NCBI GenBank assembly: GCA_033296885.1
Contig: MU863887.1
Span: 1-64,000 of the forward strand
Source: Triangularia verruculosa
Taxonomy: Eukaryota; Ascomycota; Sordariomycetes; Sordariales; Podosporaceae
Length of the DNA stretch: 64,000 nucleotides
Direction: 5' to 3'
Under the pieces are notes generated by a model. It was not told the DNA's origin. It searched no databases and saw only the letters and a program-made list of their open reading frames with translations. The position numbers and the translations under genes are program-made. Every line of letters starts with the position of its first letter. Position 1 is the first letter of the stretch. Positions 36,801-48,084 of this stretch are shown in pieces.

Positions 36801-38873
36801 ATGACGTCCCGGTCCACCACCGGATGCTCGTCCTTCCCTCTAGTTAGCTGACCGCTCCAAGTCTAGCAGCTATCCCAACGAAGTGAACTTACTAGCGTCA
36901 GGAGTAGGGCTAGGTGGAACAGGTGATCCTCCAGCATCAAAGTGCTCCGAGTGATGATTTCTCAACCCATTTGCCCATTCTGCAGGCTTTCTCACCACGA
37001 ACGACTCGGAAGCCGAAGGCCTGAGCCCGCCGGTCTTTTCCTGCAAAGAGGGCTCTTGTTGACGGTAATGATGCCGAGCATGCTGTTCCGCGATAGCTCT
37101 CGGACTCGACTTGAGCACATCCAGATTCTTCATATGCTTGACAACCTCTCGCCAGTGCACAATCAACATCTCGGCGATGCTATTCGCGACATGTATCTTG
37201 TCAACCGACAGCGCGCCGCGCCGTGAGTGACTAGCCTCCGTATCCATGGAGATCTTGCTCTTCCTTCTTTCCCGTCTCGTGGCAGGCGGCGTGACAGGAA
37301 ACAGCACCAGCCCCTGATTTGGGTTGGCAATCCTCATTGTATACCCATGAATCAAATCTCCCACCAACAGCGGACCAAACACGATACCCAAAGCATTATA
37401 CCCCATCAAATCAGCTGTAGGTAATGGCCTCCCCAACTCATCCTCCCTTGGAGTCTTCTCCGCGGTCCTTCCAATCAAACACAGCAACCCAAACACGGCA
37501 CAAATCAACTCCCGTCTAAACTGCGACCTAACCGTGCCTATAGCAAGGGCAATCAACCTTGCTCTCAACTTCGTCTGCTTCGTCCTTGGGAACTCAGGAT
37601 CCCCCTTTAGCTGACTGTGAATAGCCACCAACGCATCGAACAGCGCCAAACTCCCCAAGATACCGCCAGGCAACCCTGCTAGCAATCGTTTGAATGTCGA
37701 AGCCACATCGTGCGTGCCGACCTTGATATGGCTTGGTAGATTCGGACAACGAATTGTACTCGCAATTTCGTCCTTGTCGCCCTCCGCACAGCAATAATAC
37801 TCATACAGCGCATTCACCACCCTCACCGATCCCGGAATGCGAAACACCCCCTGAGTATCCGCCGCATGCTGAACCAGATATTGGGCCGTCGCCCGAAAGC
37901 ATGTCGGCAACACCAACGATCCCGCCGCATACTCACTCGGCAGATACAGCAAGCTCTTCCCACACAACCTCACTAAGCTCTGCAAGTCCTCATCCTTCAA
38001 CGAATCCCTCCTCAACATCACCCCATTCACCAAATGCATCGCGAAATCGCTAACACTCCTCTTATGCTTCACCATCCTCTTCCCTCTGCCCTCGTCCCCC
38101 TCCGTCGCCGTCGTCATCGACCGTCCACTCAAACTCGCAACTCCACTCCCGGTAGACACCTGCCTACTCAGAAACGTCCTCGAAAACCAGCTCCTTTTCG
38201 AGTAACTCTGTCGATTCTCGTGAAGCGGCGACCTATCCGGCTGCACCACACCACCTCTGTCAACTTCCTCTCCCTCGACCAAAGGGGAAGAAGAGAAAGG
38301 AGAAGAACCTACCGACTCCCCTCCTCCTCCCTCCAACACAATCCCCCTAACCCCATACTTTCCCGCCAGCCGGTTATACTCCCCCACAAACTCGCTCCTG
38401 TCCTGTATCTCATCCGTATCGCTCATCCCCGCCAAATCCCCACTCGAACTCGTCCACGTCGCGCTACTGTCATTCCCCCTCCTATCCCTCCCACCCATCC
38501 CAACACCACTCCCAAACGTGGCTGAGTGAGGGAGTGGTAACTGTAACCTTCTAGGCCCCAGCCCCGGTCCAAACCCCTGTGGCGAGCTGCCGCCGCTCGC
38601 AAACTGGAAGTTGGAAGGGAAGTGCCCACCGCTGAAGGAGCGGCCTCTTGTATTTCCCCCCGACAGTGGATGGAGGTGCCGCTGCTGTTGGGTTTCGACA
38701 GACGTATACCGTGACGACGGCCCCTCTTCATCAACAGTTGCCGGATGCTGCGGAACGGTATTGTCGTCATTGTCAAAGGAGCCGCTCAACCACGTCCGTT
38801 CCATTCGACGGGCGTCAGGTCGTTCGCTTCCGACATGTCCATGCCGAGGCGGGGATAGACGGTAGGTCTGCAT
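33816..38873 (-). CDS. RhoGAP-domain protein with long disordered and coiled-coil C-terminus
   Basis: GTPase-activating protein for Rho-family GTPases, probably acting in polarity and actin control. The first coding block (38873-36893, 660 codons) has a Gly/Ser-rich N-terminus. The RhoGAP domain (about 300-530) shows GVFRIPGS with the arginine finger, STFKRLLAGLPGGILG-like and LMGYNALGIVFGPLLVGDL. A GTAAGT donor at 36892 and a CTAAC branch lead into a second open block running to the stop at 33816 (about 960 codons from Met 36698). That block is Ser/Pro/Arg-rich and has a coiled coil of about 100 residues (LQAQIRSLQMQLVEKSGQI...ERDMWRDRAEKAEER). The junction is uncertain. Only an AAG acceptor (exon from 36832) joins the two frames, while the intervening 36840-36700 sequence looks more coding in another frame. 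Two separate genes are less likely given the 170-bp gap without promoter features. Confidence 0.75.
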
Positions 38874-39501
38874 CTTGTATCCTGTGCTGACGAGCGAGTA
38901 TGTATGTACAGTACAACCGAATCGGATAACGCGGGAGGAACAGCGCAGGATAAATGTGTTTGCTCATGGTTCCTCTCTGAAGTCAAAAGAAGCTGTGTGC
39001 ATCAGGTCAGGAGAGACGGCGTGCGTGTCCACTGGGTGTGTGTTGTGCAGGTGCATCTGCAGCTACAACAACAAAGCGCAGGCAGGACTCTAGTGGCAGT
39101 TACCTATGTTGACTGCGCTTTCCCGTCTTGCATGTTGGCTTTGTCAGTTCAGGCAGGAATGGGCCCAAGAGTTTCCTTCCTTTGGCATCGGAGGCAAACG
39201 GAAGGAGGGACCGTGTGGGTGGGCTGATGCCTGTGGGGTGATGCTCGTGGGAGACAGGTGCGTGGTGTGTATGAGTATCTACCTTAGGGAAAGAACAACA
39301 ATGGAAAAGGGGCGGGACAGGATGGAGGATCTATCACAAGTGCCTTCAATTGACGAGAGAACACAGGAGAAAAAGCAAAGTCTATACCGTGGAGTAAAAA
39401 AGAAACAGAATATGCCAACCATGGTATTCCTTGTCCACATCCCGGCCCGCGACGCCCTGCAAATGCATTATCAAAATAAATAAAAGTCAAGCATAACCCA
39501 G
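38874..39501. other. RhoGAP 5' region and SNF4 3' flank
   Basis: 628 nt between two minus-strand genes: the RhoGAP promoter and leader, plus the SNF4 3' UTR next to 39501 (AAATAAAT at about 39477). No gene is seen. Confidence 0.5.
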
Positions 39502-41125
39502 CTAATACTCGATGTCGTCGTCTTCCTCGCCATAGAGTAAAACATACTTCAGAATGTCCGACAGTGAAATGATGCCCTTGAGACGATTGTCGTCATCCAC
39601 CACAATCAGCCGGTGAACCCGGGACTTCCGGATTGTGTCGAAAATAGCATCGAGCCGATCATCCTCGTTGCAGGTATAGATGCCACCGAACTCCTCGGCG
39701 CGCCTGGACAGGGCCTCGCCAACGGTTGCGCTCAGCTCGTCGTAGGCACCCCCCTTGATGCAGGGTATCACATCGACCGCCTCGAACAGATTCAAAACCT
39801 TGTTGTTTTTGTCGATAATTGGAACCGCTGATATGTTGTACTTGACCATCAGGTGAATAACATCGAGGACTGAACTGCCCATGGTTGCCGTCGCCAAGTC
39901 CTTGTAGGTGCCCAGTCCGAGCTCTCTGACGGCTTTCTTCAACAACATGGTGTACTGTTCGTTGTTGACGGCGATGAACTTGAGAATCCGGTACTGCGTG
40001 ATGACGCTGACCACCATCTCTCTTCCTGTCTCATCATCCCGATCCACCAGTGGAATCCTCCTCGCCCTTGTTTTCAGCATGCGCCGACATGCCTCGTACA
40101 ACGGGCGCATAGGATGGACTGACACTGTTTCAAGTGGCAGTACCCCGATCGCTCTTTCAATGTCTGCCGCTTCTCTTTAGCTCATATCTCTCCCAAGTCC
40201 CCTTGCAGCGACCACCTACCTCGAAGACTGCACAGACGGAACTGATCGATATTGCCAATCTCGTCAGGGTATTGGCAGTAGTATTGAATGACATTGATGA
40301 AGTCAGTGCTCGTCAGCAGGCCGGCAAAAGTTGAGTTCTTCGAATCCCAAAGCGGCGCTGACACGATACCTGCATATTTGTCCCGGGTCAGTACGTCATG
40401 GGGTAGCAGGAGGGCTCAATGAGGGGCCTTCGAACCATTTTGTATCAGAATGTTCAAGCTCTTTCTGATGAGCAGGTTGTTATCGAGCACAACCAAACGG
40501 AAGGACAGAGGCAAGACATCGTAACTAGTCCTGACCTTCAGGAACTCGCGCACCCCTCTCTGTTTGTCCAAAACCACGCGTTAGCCTCCATGTCGAGTTG
40601 ATCAGTGTCCGCTGCAGCCCATGACCGGAACCCCGCATCAACAGCCGTTGCGCCGTGAGGTCAGGAGCACAGGCAGGCAGCGGGGTTCGTTCCCAGTCTG
40701 GCGGGTTGGGCGTCTAGTCATTCAGGGGCGTGGGGAGGATGGGTCGACGTATGTTTGAACGTGTGTGCTAGATCGGGGTGCGTGTGTGTGGATGGAAGGG
40801 CGCGGGGGGCATGCTGGGCGAGGGGGGCACGATGGATGATAAGATGGACGGATGGATGGATGCTCACCAGACCCTGCATCTGCTCCTTGTCCAGCGGACC
40901 TGAAGCTCTATTATCCGACATTGTGCGACTGATGGGCTTGGGGCGCAGGTAGGAAGACGGGGCCGCGACAAAGGGCAGCTCGTGACCATGTCGCAGCGGC
41001 AGCGGGCCACTGGAATTGGTTCCGGCCGCAGAGGTTGTGGTGGGAGAGGAGGCAACAGGAGCACTGTCCTCGGTGGCAGGTCCAGGATGTGCCATTTCGG
41101 CGGGCGTACGAGTGTCGTCTTCCAT
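39502..41125 (-). CDS. SNF4: AMP-activated kinase gamma subunit (Snf4)
   Basis: Regulatory subunit of the SNF1/AMPK complex, 397 aa. It senses adenine nucleotides through CBS domains. Exons are 41125-40868, 40559-40436, 40369-40220 and 40163-39502, in frame throughout. The N-terminal about 70 residues are Ser/Pro/Ala-rich and variable. Four CBS repeats follow, beginning FLKVRTSYDVLPLSFRLVVLDNNLL, then APLWDSKNSTFAGLLTSTDFI, TRARRIPLVDRDDETGREMVVSVITQYRILKFIAVN, VKYNISAVPIIDKNNKVLNLFEAVDVI and KSRVHRLIVVDDDNRLKGIISLSDIL. The protein ends in an acidic tail (EEDDDIEY). Intron 1 is long for this window (308 nt). Intron 2 has an unusual GTTCGA donor but good branch (TACTGACC) and ATGCAG acceptor. 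MSDNRAS further in is a possible alternative start. Confidence 0.94.
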
Positions 41126-42993
41126 TATCGTGGTGGTGGAACGTGGCCGCACATAGGGAGGGACTGCTGTTCCGCGGCCGGTGCGCTTCGCCAGGCGCAA
41201 AGACTGTCTCTGGCGTCCAAGTCCAGAGCAAACCTCCTTTGCGGTTCGAAGGGTTGCTGTGTTGCCGCCCAGCGGGGACCGGGGACCGAGGACCGGAGGC
41301 GTCGAGAAGGGGCAGAGAAGGGAGAAAGAGAGAACAACGGACTCGCTGCGACACGGGAGGCCTTCCGCGACAAGGGGGAGCTGCAGCAACTCTCTGGTAG
41401 GCCAGGAACAGGAACAGGAACAAGAAACCTCTGCTCCAGAACTTGCGATACAATGGGGGAGGGCGCTCGAGAGTTTTATCGGGCACAGTTCTAGAGCTGC
41501 TTGGCTATGCTTTGCCTGATAAGAAATAAAAAGGTGCGACGCTATACCGCGGGATACCTGCGATTAGTGGGTGTGGATGCCGATCCGTCTGTGGCTTGGG
41601 GCTGTGGCTCCGGGTCACCATTTCGATATGTCATGGAACGGATCAAAGAGCCTCAACTTCACATCACTCACTGCCAATTACCTGAGATGTCATATCTGTT
41701 GTTTACACGGTGCCGTCAAGTGATCTGATCCCATATTCGGGCTCCCTATCTCGCGGTGCACAAGGCGGGGCACATCGAAGATAGAGGGGCTGGTACAAGG
41801 TTGGAGGAGCTATGTATAGTGTGTCTTCTTGGTAAGAAATCCGAGGAAGGCCATTGTTTGAAGACGTGATGAGTCTCTTGGGATTAAAGGAACGGGAACT
41901 TTGCCCCGCCATCCACCATTCCCAAGAATGACTTCATTGCATGTGGCAATCTGGAATGCATGTTTGATGACTGAAATTCAACCAAGGTAGGATGACCCTG
42001 AAGCCCATGCAAATATCATCCATGGTAAGCATCCTATATATCTCAAGGCCACCTGTGGGAGATCGTCGCTGGATGTTCCGGAACAGGTATGCCGAAGCCG
42101 AATATTCCTACCTATACGCCACAGCCGCCCAAAATTATGTCTCGTCCTCGATTGTGTCTGGACAATATGCCACTCTTGTACAACTGGAAACCATATGTCC
42201 ATACAATACCTAGCCGGCCATTGGTCAGACGGGTCCAAATCTTGATATGGAGAACCGGGGTCAATTTCGATTTCATCTCTGGGGAAGCGAGGGGAGCTCT
42301 CCACACTGCCAAGCGCAGCAAGCCTTGATAAGCCAATCTTCAGATGTTGACGTAGGTCATCCCCAACGGTTGTCTCGGCCCAGGATTTGAGTGAGGCTGT
42401 CAGGACAGACAGGTTCGTCTGGAAGGTTGTCGGTGAAGATGAGCCTGAGCCAGCACACGTTCTTGAGCTGTCACAGCTGCCTGTCGGTTTAGGAATAGTT
42501 CGATCCTCACCTCCGTCGCCAACTCATGTTCGCTGAGTGGGTTGCCCGTTGCCGAGCTGCAGGGTACGGAGGTACGGAGGTACGTCGAAGCTAGGAACCC
42601 ACACCAGCCGACGGCGCACAGACCATAGCGACCCCAGGACGGGACGTGTGTTGGACAAGGCAGTGTCGATGACACTGGGAGCGCTTCCCATTGTGCGGTG
42701 CGATTCCCTGGTGATCCCAAACAACACAGTCAACATCGGCCTCGGCAGCCCAACGCCTGCCAACTCAACCACCCTCGTGCTATTGGCTGCTCCCATTCGA
42801 GGATGTTTCTTTGATATCTTTTTCTTCTGTTGCACTGCTTTCAAAGCCCGAACCCATCCCGCTCCCGCCAGCAACGCCCGCCAGCCGAGCTTACCTTTCA
42901 GACCACACACTAGACAGATCCCGACAACTCAACTCGACCCTTTCAGACGCTGCCCTCGAACTCGGACCCCCTGGCGCCTTTCCATCAGCCGCC
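41126..42993. promoter_or_regulatory. Divergent SNF4 / VAC8 intergenic region
   Basis: 1.87 kb between two divergent starts, holding both promoters and probably long leaders. Several open frames on both strands (for example 41978-42304 minus) have no domain content and are not called. Confidence 0.5.
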
Positions 42994-45083
42994 ATGGGTG
43001 TCTGTAATTCTACTTGCTGTGGAGGTACGCCTTCTCCGTGACCGATATCCGATGGGGCCGTTGCGCTGATAGTTTTGGTTCCCTAGGCAAATCCCGCGAT
43101 GGGCTGTACGAAAATGTCCTCGCCGACAACGAAAGAGAGGCAGTAGCCGACCTGCTACAGTATCTTGAAAACGTACGACCTCCTGTCCGTCCGCCGTCTG
43201 TTCGTGGCTAACATGTTGATAGCGTGGAGAGACCGATTTCTTTTCCGGCGAGCCCCTTCGAGCTCTCAGTACTCTCGTCTTCTCAGACAACATCGACCTC
43301 CAGCGAAGTGCGAGTTTAACATTCGCCGAGATCACAGAGCGAGGTGTGTAGCCAACACCAGCGCATGCGCGATCGATTCACCGCTCGAGTCGAGTGTGGA
43401 TGAAATCGAGCATCCGATGCCTCGACATTATGGTGGCAACCTGCTAACACTCAACCTCCCTCAGATGTACGGCCCGTCGACCGCGATACCCTCGGGCCGA
43501 TTCTCTTCCTGCTAGAGAACTCTGACATCGAAGTACAACGGGCAGCTAGTGCCGCGTTGGGGAACCTCGCCGTCAATAGTAAGGATATCACTTGACAGGT
43601 CGCGGAACAAAACCACGAGTGGCTAACACAATGCTATAGCTGAGAACAAGGTTCTGATTGTTCAGTTGGGAGGTCTTCAGCCCCTTATCCGACAAATGAT
43701 GTCGCCAAACGTCGAGGTTCAGTGCAACGCCGTCGGGTGTATCACCAATTTGGCGACTCATGAGGATAACAAGGCCAAGATCGCGAGATCTGGAGCCCTT
43801 GGCCCACTGACACGCCTAGCCAAATCAAAGGATATGAGGGTGCAGAGGAATGCCACTGGCGCTTTGCTCAACATGACACATTCCGGTATGCTTGATATCG
43901 AACCCAAAAACCCCCCTGTGCTCGGCAAATCGCGGCTAACGAGTGTGTAGATGAAAACCGGCAACAACTTGTGAATGCCGGTGCTATCCCCGTTCTCGTC
44001 CAGCTCCTTTCCTCGGCCGATGTGGATGTCCAATATTATTGCACAACAGCTTTGAGCAATATTGCTGTCGATGCCGCCAACAGGCGAAAGCTGGCGCAGT
44101 CCGAGACCAGGCTTGTACAGTCTTTGGTCAACCTGATGGACTCGTCATCACCAAAGGTACAATGCCAAGCGGCCCTGGCACTTCGAAATCTTGCCTCGGA
44201 TGAAAAGTATCAGCTCGAAATCGTCCGCGCCAACGGTCTTGGGGCTCTCCTCCGCCTTCTTCAGTCTTCTTATCTGCCTTTAATTTTGTCTGCAGTCGCA
44301 TGCATACGCAACATTTCCATTCATCCTTCGAACGAATCACCGATCATCGAGGCTGGCTTCCTCAAACCCCTGGTTGACCTTCTTGGGTCTACGGATAACG
44401 AGGAGATTCAGTGCCATGCTATTTCAACTCTCCGAAACCTTGCCGCAAGCTCTGATCGAAACAAGTCGCTCGTACTCGAGGCCGGAGCGGTGCAGAAGTG
44501 CAAGCAGCTTGTGCTCGAAGTCCCTGTAACGGTTCAGTCTGAAATGACGGCTGCTATTGCTGTTCTTGCCTTGAGTGACGAGCTCAAGACACATCTGCTG
44601 GAGCTTGGCGTCTTCGAGGTCTTGATTCCTCTCACCAAATCGCCCAGTATTGAGGTTCAGGGCAACAGTGCTGCCGCCCTTGGCAACCTGTCCTCGAAAG
44701 GTTAGTGATGTTGTCTGACGGTGTGTTGATTTTGTCACTAACGCAACATAGTGGGCGATTATTCCATCTTTATCCAGAGCTGGACGGAACCTAGCGACGG
44801 CATTCATGGCTACCTCAGCAGATTCCTCGCTAGTGGAGATGCCACATTCCAGCACATCGCGATTTGGACGCTTCTTCAGCTTGTTGAATCCGAGGACAAG
44901 AAGCTTATCGGGCTTATTGGCAAGTCGACGGATATTATGGAGATGGTGAAGCAGATTGCCAACCGACAGGTCGAATCGGACAACGAACTCGAAGATGACG
45001 ATGAAGGTGAGGTTGTCAGTCTGGCCCAGCGCTGCTTGGAGTTGTTGGGCCAGGGTGCATCGAAGAGCCACATTGAGGGTTGA
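42994..45083 (+). CDS. VAC8: Vacuolar armadillo-repeat protein Vac8
   Basis: Palmitoylated armadillo protein of the vacuole membrane, acting in vacuole inheritance, fusion and nucleus-vacuole contact. Seven exons: 42994-43024, 43087-43172, 43223-43343, 43465-43578, 43640-43885, 43951-44700 and 44752-45083, giving 559 aa, close to the yeast protein. Exon 1 is only 31 nt and encodes MGVCNSTCCG, with myristoylation Gly2 and Cys4/8/9 for palmitoylation. About eleven to twelve ARM repeats follow with typical spacing, e.g. [40 protein letters not shown] (rebuilt across intron 5), GAIPVLVQLLSSADVDVQYY, HAISTLRNLAASSDRNKS. The C-terminus is acidic (ESDNELEDDDEGE). Introns are 45-130 nt with standard donors (GTACGC, GTACGA, GTGTGT, GTAAGG, GTATGC, GTTAGT). 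Confidence 0.96.
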
Positions 45084-45947
45084 GCTCAGCGTGGCCCTGC
45101 AATAGAAGGTTGACGGATCCTGTTCTGTGCTTGTTGACATTGTTCGATTTTTTCTTTTTCTGTTCTGGATTAAATATTCATTCGGCATAGTACTCGGCGT
45201 GGAGTTGGCGGCGTCTGTATGAATTACACATACACGGAACGGAAGGAAGCTGGAAGGAAAGGGGGTTCGGAAGACTTGTATTTTGAGCCGAACCGGGCGA
45301 GCATAGGGAAGGGCAGTGGCGGTGGTCGGGTTATGGACAGAACAACAGTAGGGGGGCAGGCATGTAGTTCTACATGCTTTTTCTCTTTTTTTTTTTTTTT
45401 TTAAAAAAAAGACCACCGGGGCTTCTCTTGGGACTTCTTTTCCTTTGTACTACTACACATTACTACTATGAGACGCACAGAAAGAGGCTGTTTTTCTATT
45501 TTGGACTTTTGACAACGTTTGTGGTTGTTTGTGGTTCTGTTATACATGGTTATGACTGTTTGTGTGAGAGGGTTGGGTGTTGTTTTATTTAGGCTATACC
45601 ACTTTTATTGTGAATCCCATACTTCGATTTTGGCAGCATTAAACGGCTTGAGGCTCTATTTTGATGCGGTGTGTTTCTTGGCTGTGGGACAATATCCAAG
45701 CAACATATTCCTGATTCGTGGGGGGGCGGGTGTTGCGGGAGTTGTACTTCATATCAAGGAGCAAGTACAAGAAGTAAAAAGAGTTGTTCGCAATGAGGAA
45801 GGGGCAGCTGTTGTTGCTGCTCATGGAGGGAGCAGTCAGGGTCAGTGTGAAACAAGAAGATTTAACCTGGTAGGTAGTCAAGGTAACGCGTGTGTGCGTG
45901 ACCAATCAATATATTCATCGATTGGGGGTGTTATGCTCTAGAATTAA
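45084..45947. other. Convergent 3' flanks (VAC8 / IMP1)
   Basis: 864 nt between converging stop codons, presumably two 3' UTRs. It holds a T17A8 tract at 45386-45410 and T-rich sequence after it. No gene is supported. Confidence 0.55.
45386..45410. repeat. T17-A8 homopolymer tract
   Basis: Seventeen T followed directly by eight A, about 300 nt past the VAC8 stop. It could form a hairpin in RNA or simply be slippage-prone sequence. Confidence 0.85.
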
Positions 45948-46874
45948 TCACCTCCCGGCTCTCGCAGCCAGGACCTCCTCCCTCGTCGGGGGCTCGTCTC
46001 TTGTCATTGGGTTCTTGACCCATTGAAAGTTGGCAAAGGGCCCTCTTTGGAACGAGGGCTCCATTGAGGCTATCACCTTGCTCCTGATCAAACCCAGCGG
46101 CACGGGGCCGAAGATCCGCGAGTCGTTTGATGCGGGGAGGTTGTCGCCTACTAGGTAGACGTGACCTTCGGGTACCTATTCCCCCTTTTTGTATCAGCCA
46201 AAATTCTATTTATGGTGTCATTCACGGTGGTGATGGTGAGAAAATACCTGTAACATTAGGGAATCGTCTGCTCTTGGATCGGCGCCGGTGTGCCAGAACT
46301 CGCCGGGGGTGCCGATGAGGACGTAGTCCCCGGGGAGGCCGAGGACGCGCTTGACGCCGATGGAGGAGGGACGGTCCGGGATGTGGTAGGTGACGAGGTC
46401 GCCTACGTGGAGGTCGCGGCCGTGGCGGTGGAAGCGGGAGGTGAGGACCCAGGTGCCGGTTATGGGGTAGGTGGCTAGCATGGAGGGGCCTTCGGCTGGG
46501 GCGAGGGAGAGGATGTGGTTCCAGAAGAGGTGGAGGAGGGCGAGGAGTTTGAGGTAGGAGAGGAGGAGGCGGATGGGGTGGCGAAATAGGGGTTCTCGGG
46601 GGGGTGGTTCATTTTGGGAGTTGTTGTTGTTGTTGTTGTTTTTGTTATCCTGTTGTTGTTTTTGTTCGACTTGGGTTATTGTGGCGGTGGTGCTGTAGGT
46701 ATATCTTGGTAATAGGAAAATAGTGTTGAGAGATTGGGGTCTGGAGGAATGGGGTGGTGAGATTGTAGATGAGTATGGCTGTGTGAGTGAGAGGCGAGTG
46801 AGTGATCTAAGTGAGCTGTGAGATGAGAGTCTGGGTCGCCAGCAAACGGCTCGTAATCGGGGGAGGCTCGACAT
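45948..46874 (-). CDS. IMP1: Mitochondrial inner-membrane signal peptidase subunit Imp1
   Basis: Type I signal-peptidase-like serine protease that cleaves sorting signals in the intermembrane space. Exons are 46874-46248 and 46175-45948, giving 284 aa; the intron has GTATTT, a GGCTGATAC branch and GGAATAG. A basic, Ser/Arg-rich presequence is followed by a Gln/Asn-rich insert with a run of Asn encoded by a (GTT)n repeat at 46620-46640 on the plus strand. One membrane helix lies at about 101-119. The catalytic dyad is Ser131 in EGPSMLATYP and Lys175 in GVKRVLGLPGD. The box VPEGHVYLVGDNLPASNDSR crosses the exon junction and points to Imp1 rather than Imp2. The ATG at 46874 is the first in frame; only TTG is available upstream. 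It is divergent to mitochondrial IF3. Confidence 0.92.
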
Positions 46875-47208
46875 CGAGTACTGATTGTTGTGAGTTTGAG
46901 TGGACCACTGAATCTCGTTCAAAGTATCAATTGAGTTAAGATATCTTGGTAATTCAATCCTATGATGGTAGGTCAGGTTGTAACTGGAAGGTTGAGCACC
47001 GTTCTCCTACGAGGTCATGCCAAGCCTCCCCCATGTTCCTAGCCGTGGTAGCTGCAGGTAAGAGCTCCGATCAAGATAAATGATTGGCTAATATTCTCCG
47101 ATGGGAAACCAGTAACGGTGCAAATGTTGAACCTCATCCTTGGGCATTGCTTTTTTCTTTTTCCACGTCAAGCATAACTTCACCTAAATCACTACACAAC
47201 CCGACAAA
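46875..47208. promoter_or_regulatory. Shared divergent promoter of IMP1 and mitochondrial IF3
   Basis: 334 bp separate the start codons of two mitochondrial-biogenesis genes pointing away from each other. It must contain both promoters. No conserved element was identified by eye. Confidence 0.65.
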
Positions 47209-48084
47209 ATGAAGAGAACTCTGTGTCCTTACAGCTCGGCCGCGGCTATTCGAAGCGTCTTTCTCAGCAATGGGGCTCCCATCACCGGACCCGCGCACCT
47301 GCAGCGGTTGCTTGTCCCCTCGATTACAGCACCATCGCAACGTTCTTTCTCAGGTCGGGGAGGCCCGTTAACAAACCTTTTCCAACTGGGCACCTTCCGG
47401 AAACCATCTTTCGACTTTGAAAGGAGAGAGCCAAAACCCACCGATGGAAAGATCCTAAACTACAACATTAGAGGCCAAATGGTGGTCATCCGGACAAAAG
47501 AGGGCACCCTCAGTGAGCCTCAAGACAAACTGGAAGTTTTGCAAAGCCTGGATCTGGACAGGAGCGCCCTCGAGATGCTGGCTGAGCCAAAACCCGGGCG
47601 GCCGTTCCCTATCTGCAGGATTATTCTTCACGAAGATGAGCAGAAGAAGGCGTACGCTGAAATGAAGATGCAGAAGAAGAAACTGCAAAACGAAGTCAAG
47701 GTCGCGCAAAAGGAGGTGGAAATCAACTGGGCGATGGCGCCGCATGATTTGGTGACCAAGATTCGGAGGCTAAAGGGGTTCTTGGAGAAGGGGTATAGGG
47801 TGGAAGTTACCTTGATGCATCCCAAGAAGAAGAGCAAGAGGAAGGCGAGTGATGAGGAGGCGAAGGATGTTTTTGCAGAGGTTATCAAGGTGCTGGAGGA
47901 GGTGCCTGGGACGACCGAGTACAAGTCGAGACAAGGAAATGTTGGCAAGGTGCAATCGTTGTTCTTGCAGGGGAAAGTTCCGAAGAAGTCTGCCGAGTCA
48001 CCTCCAGAGAGTACCGAGACAGACAGTTCTATGGAAGAGGATAGTGAAACAAATCCTGAGAAGTTGGAGACTGCTGGAGGCTGA
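47209..48084 (+). CDS. Mitochondrial translation initiation factor IF-3
   Basis: Single-exon protein of 291 aa, the fungal mitochondrial IF3 (Aim23-like) that binds the small mitoribosomal subunit and prevents premature subunit joining. An Arg/Ser-rich presequence (about 1-45) carries a processing-like site near QRSFSG. The IF3 N domain is recognisable by LNYNIRGQMVVIRTKEG and the interdomain region by a Lys-rich helix (KKAYAEMKMQKKKLQNEVKVAQKE). The C domain shows VEINWAMAPHDLVTKIRRLKGFLEKGYRVEVTLMHPKKK. The tail is Ser/Glu-rich, as in mitochondrial rather than bacterial IF3. It is divergent to IMP1. Confidence 0.88.
   Translation: MKRTLCPYSSAAAIRSVFLSNGAPITGPAHLQRLLVPSITAPSQRSFSGRGGPLTNLFQLGTFRKPSFDFERREPKPTDGKILNYNIRGQMVVIRTKEGTLSEPQDKLEVLQSLDLDRSALEMLAEPKPGRPFPICRIILHEDEQKKAYAEMKMQKKKLQNEVKVAQKEVEINWAMAPHDLVTKIRRLKGFLEKGYRVEVTLMHPKKKSKRKASDEEAKDVFAEVIKVLEEVPGTTEYKSRQGNVGKVQSLFLQGKVPKKSAESPPESTETDSSMEEDSETNPEKLETAGG

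Noticed and set aside
44424..45416. A 330-codon minus-strand open frame over VAC8
   Set aside because: Antisense mirror of VAC8 exons, beginning in a homopolymer; no domain content.
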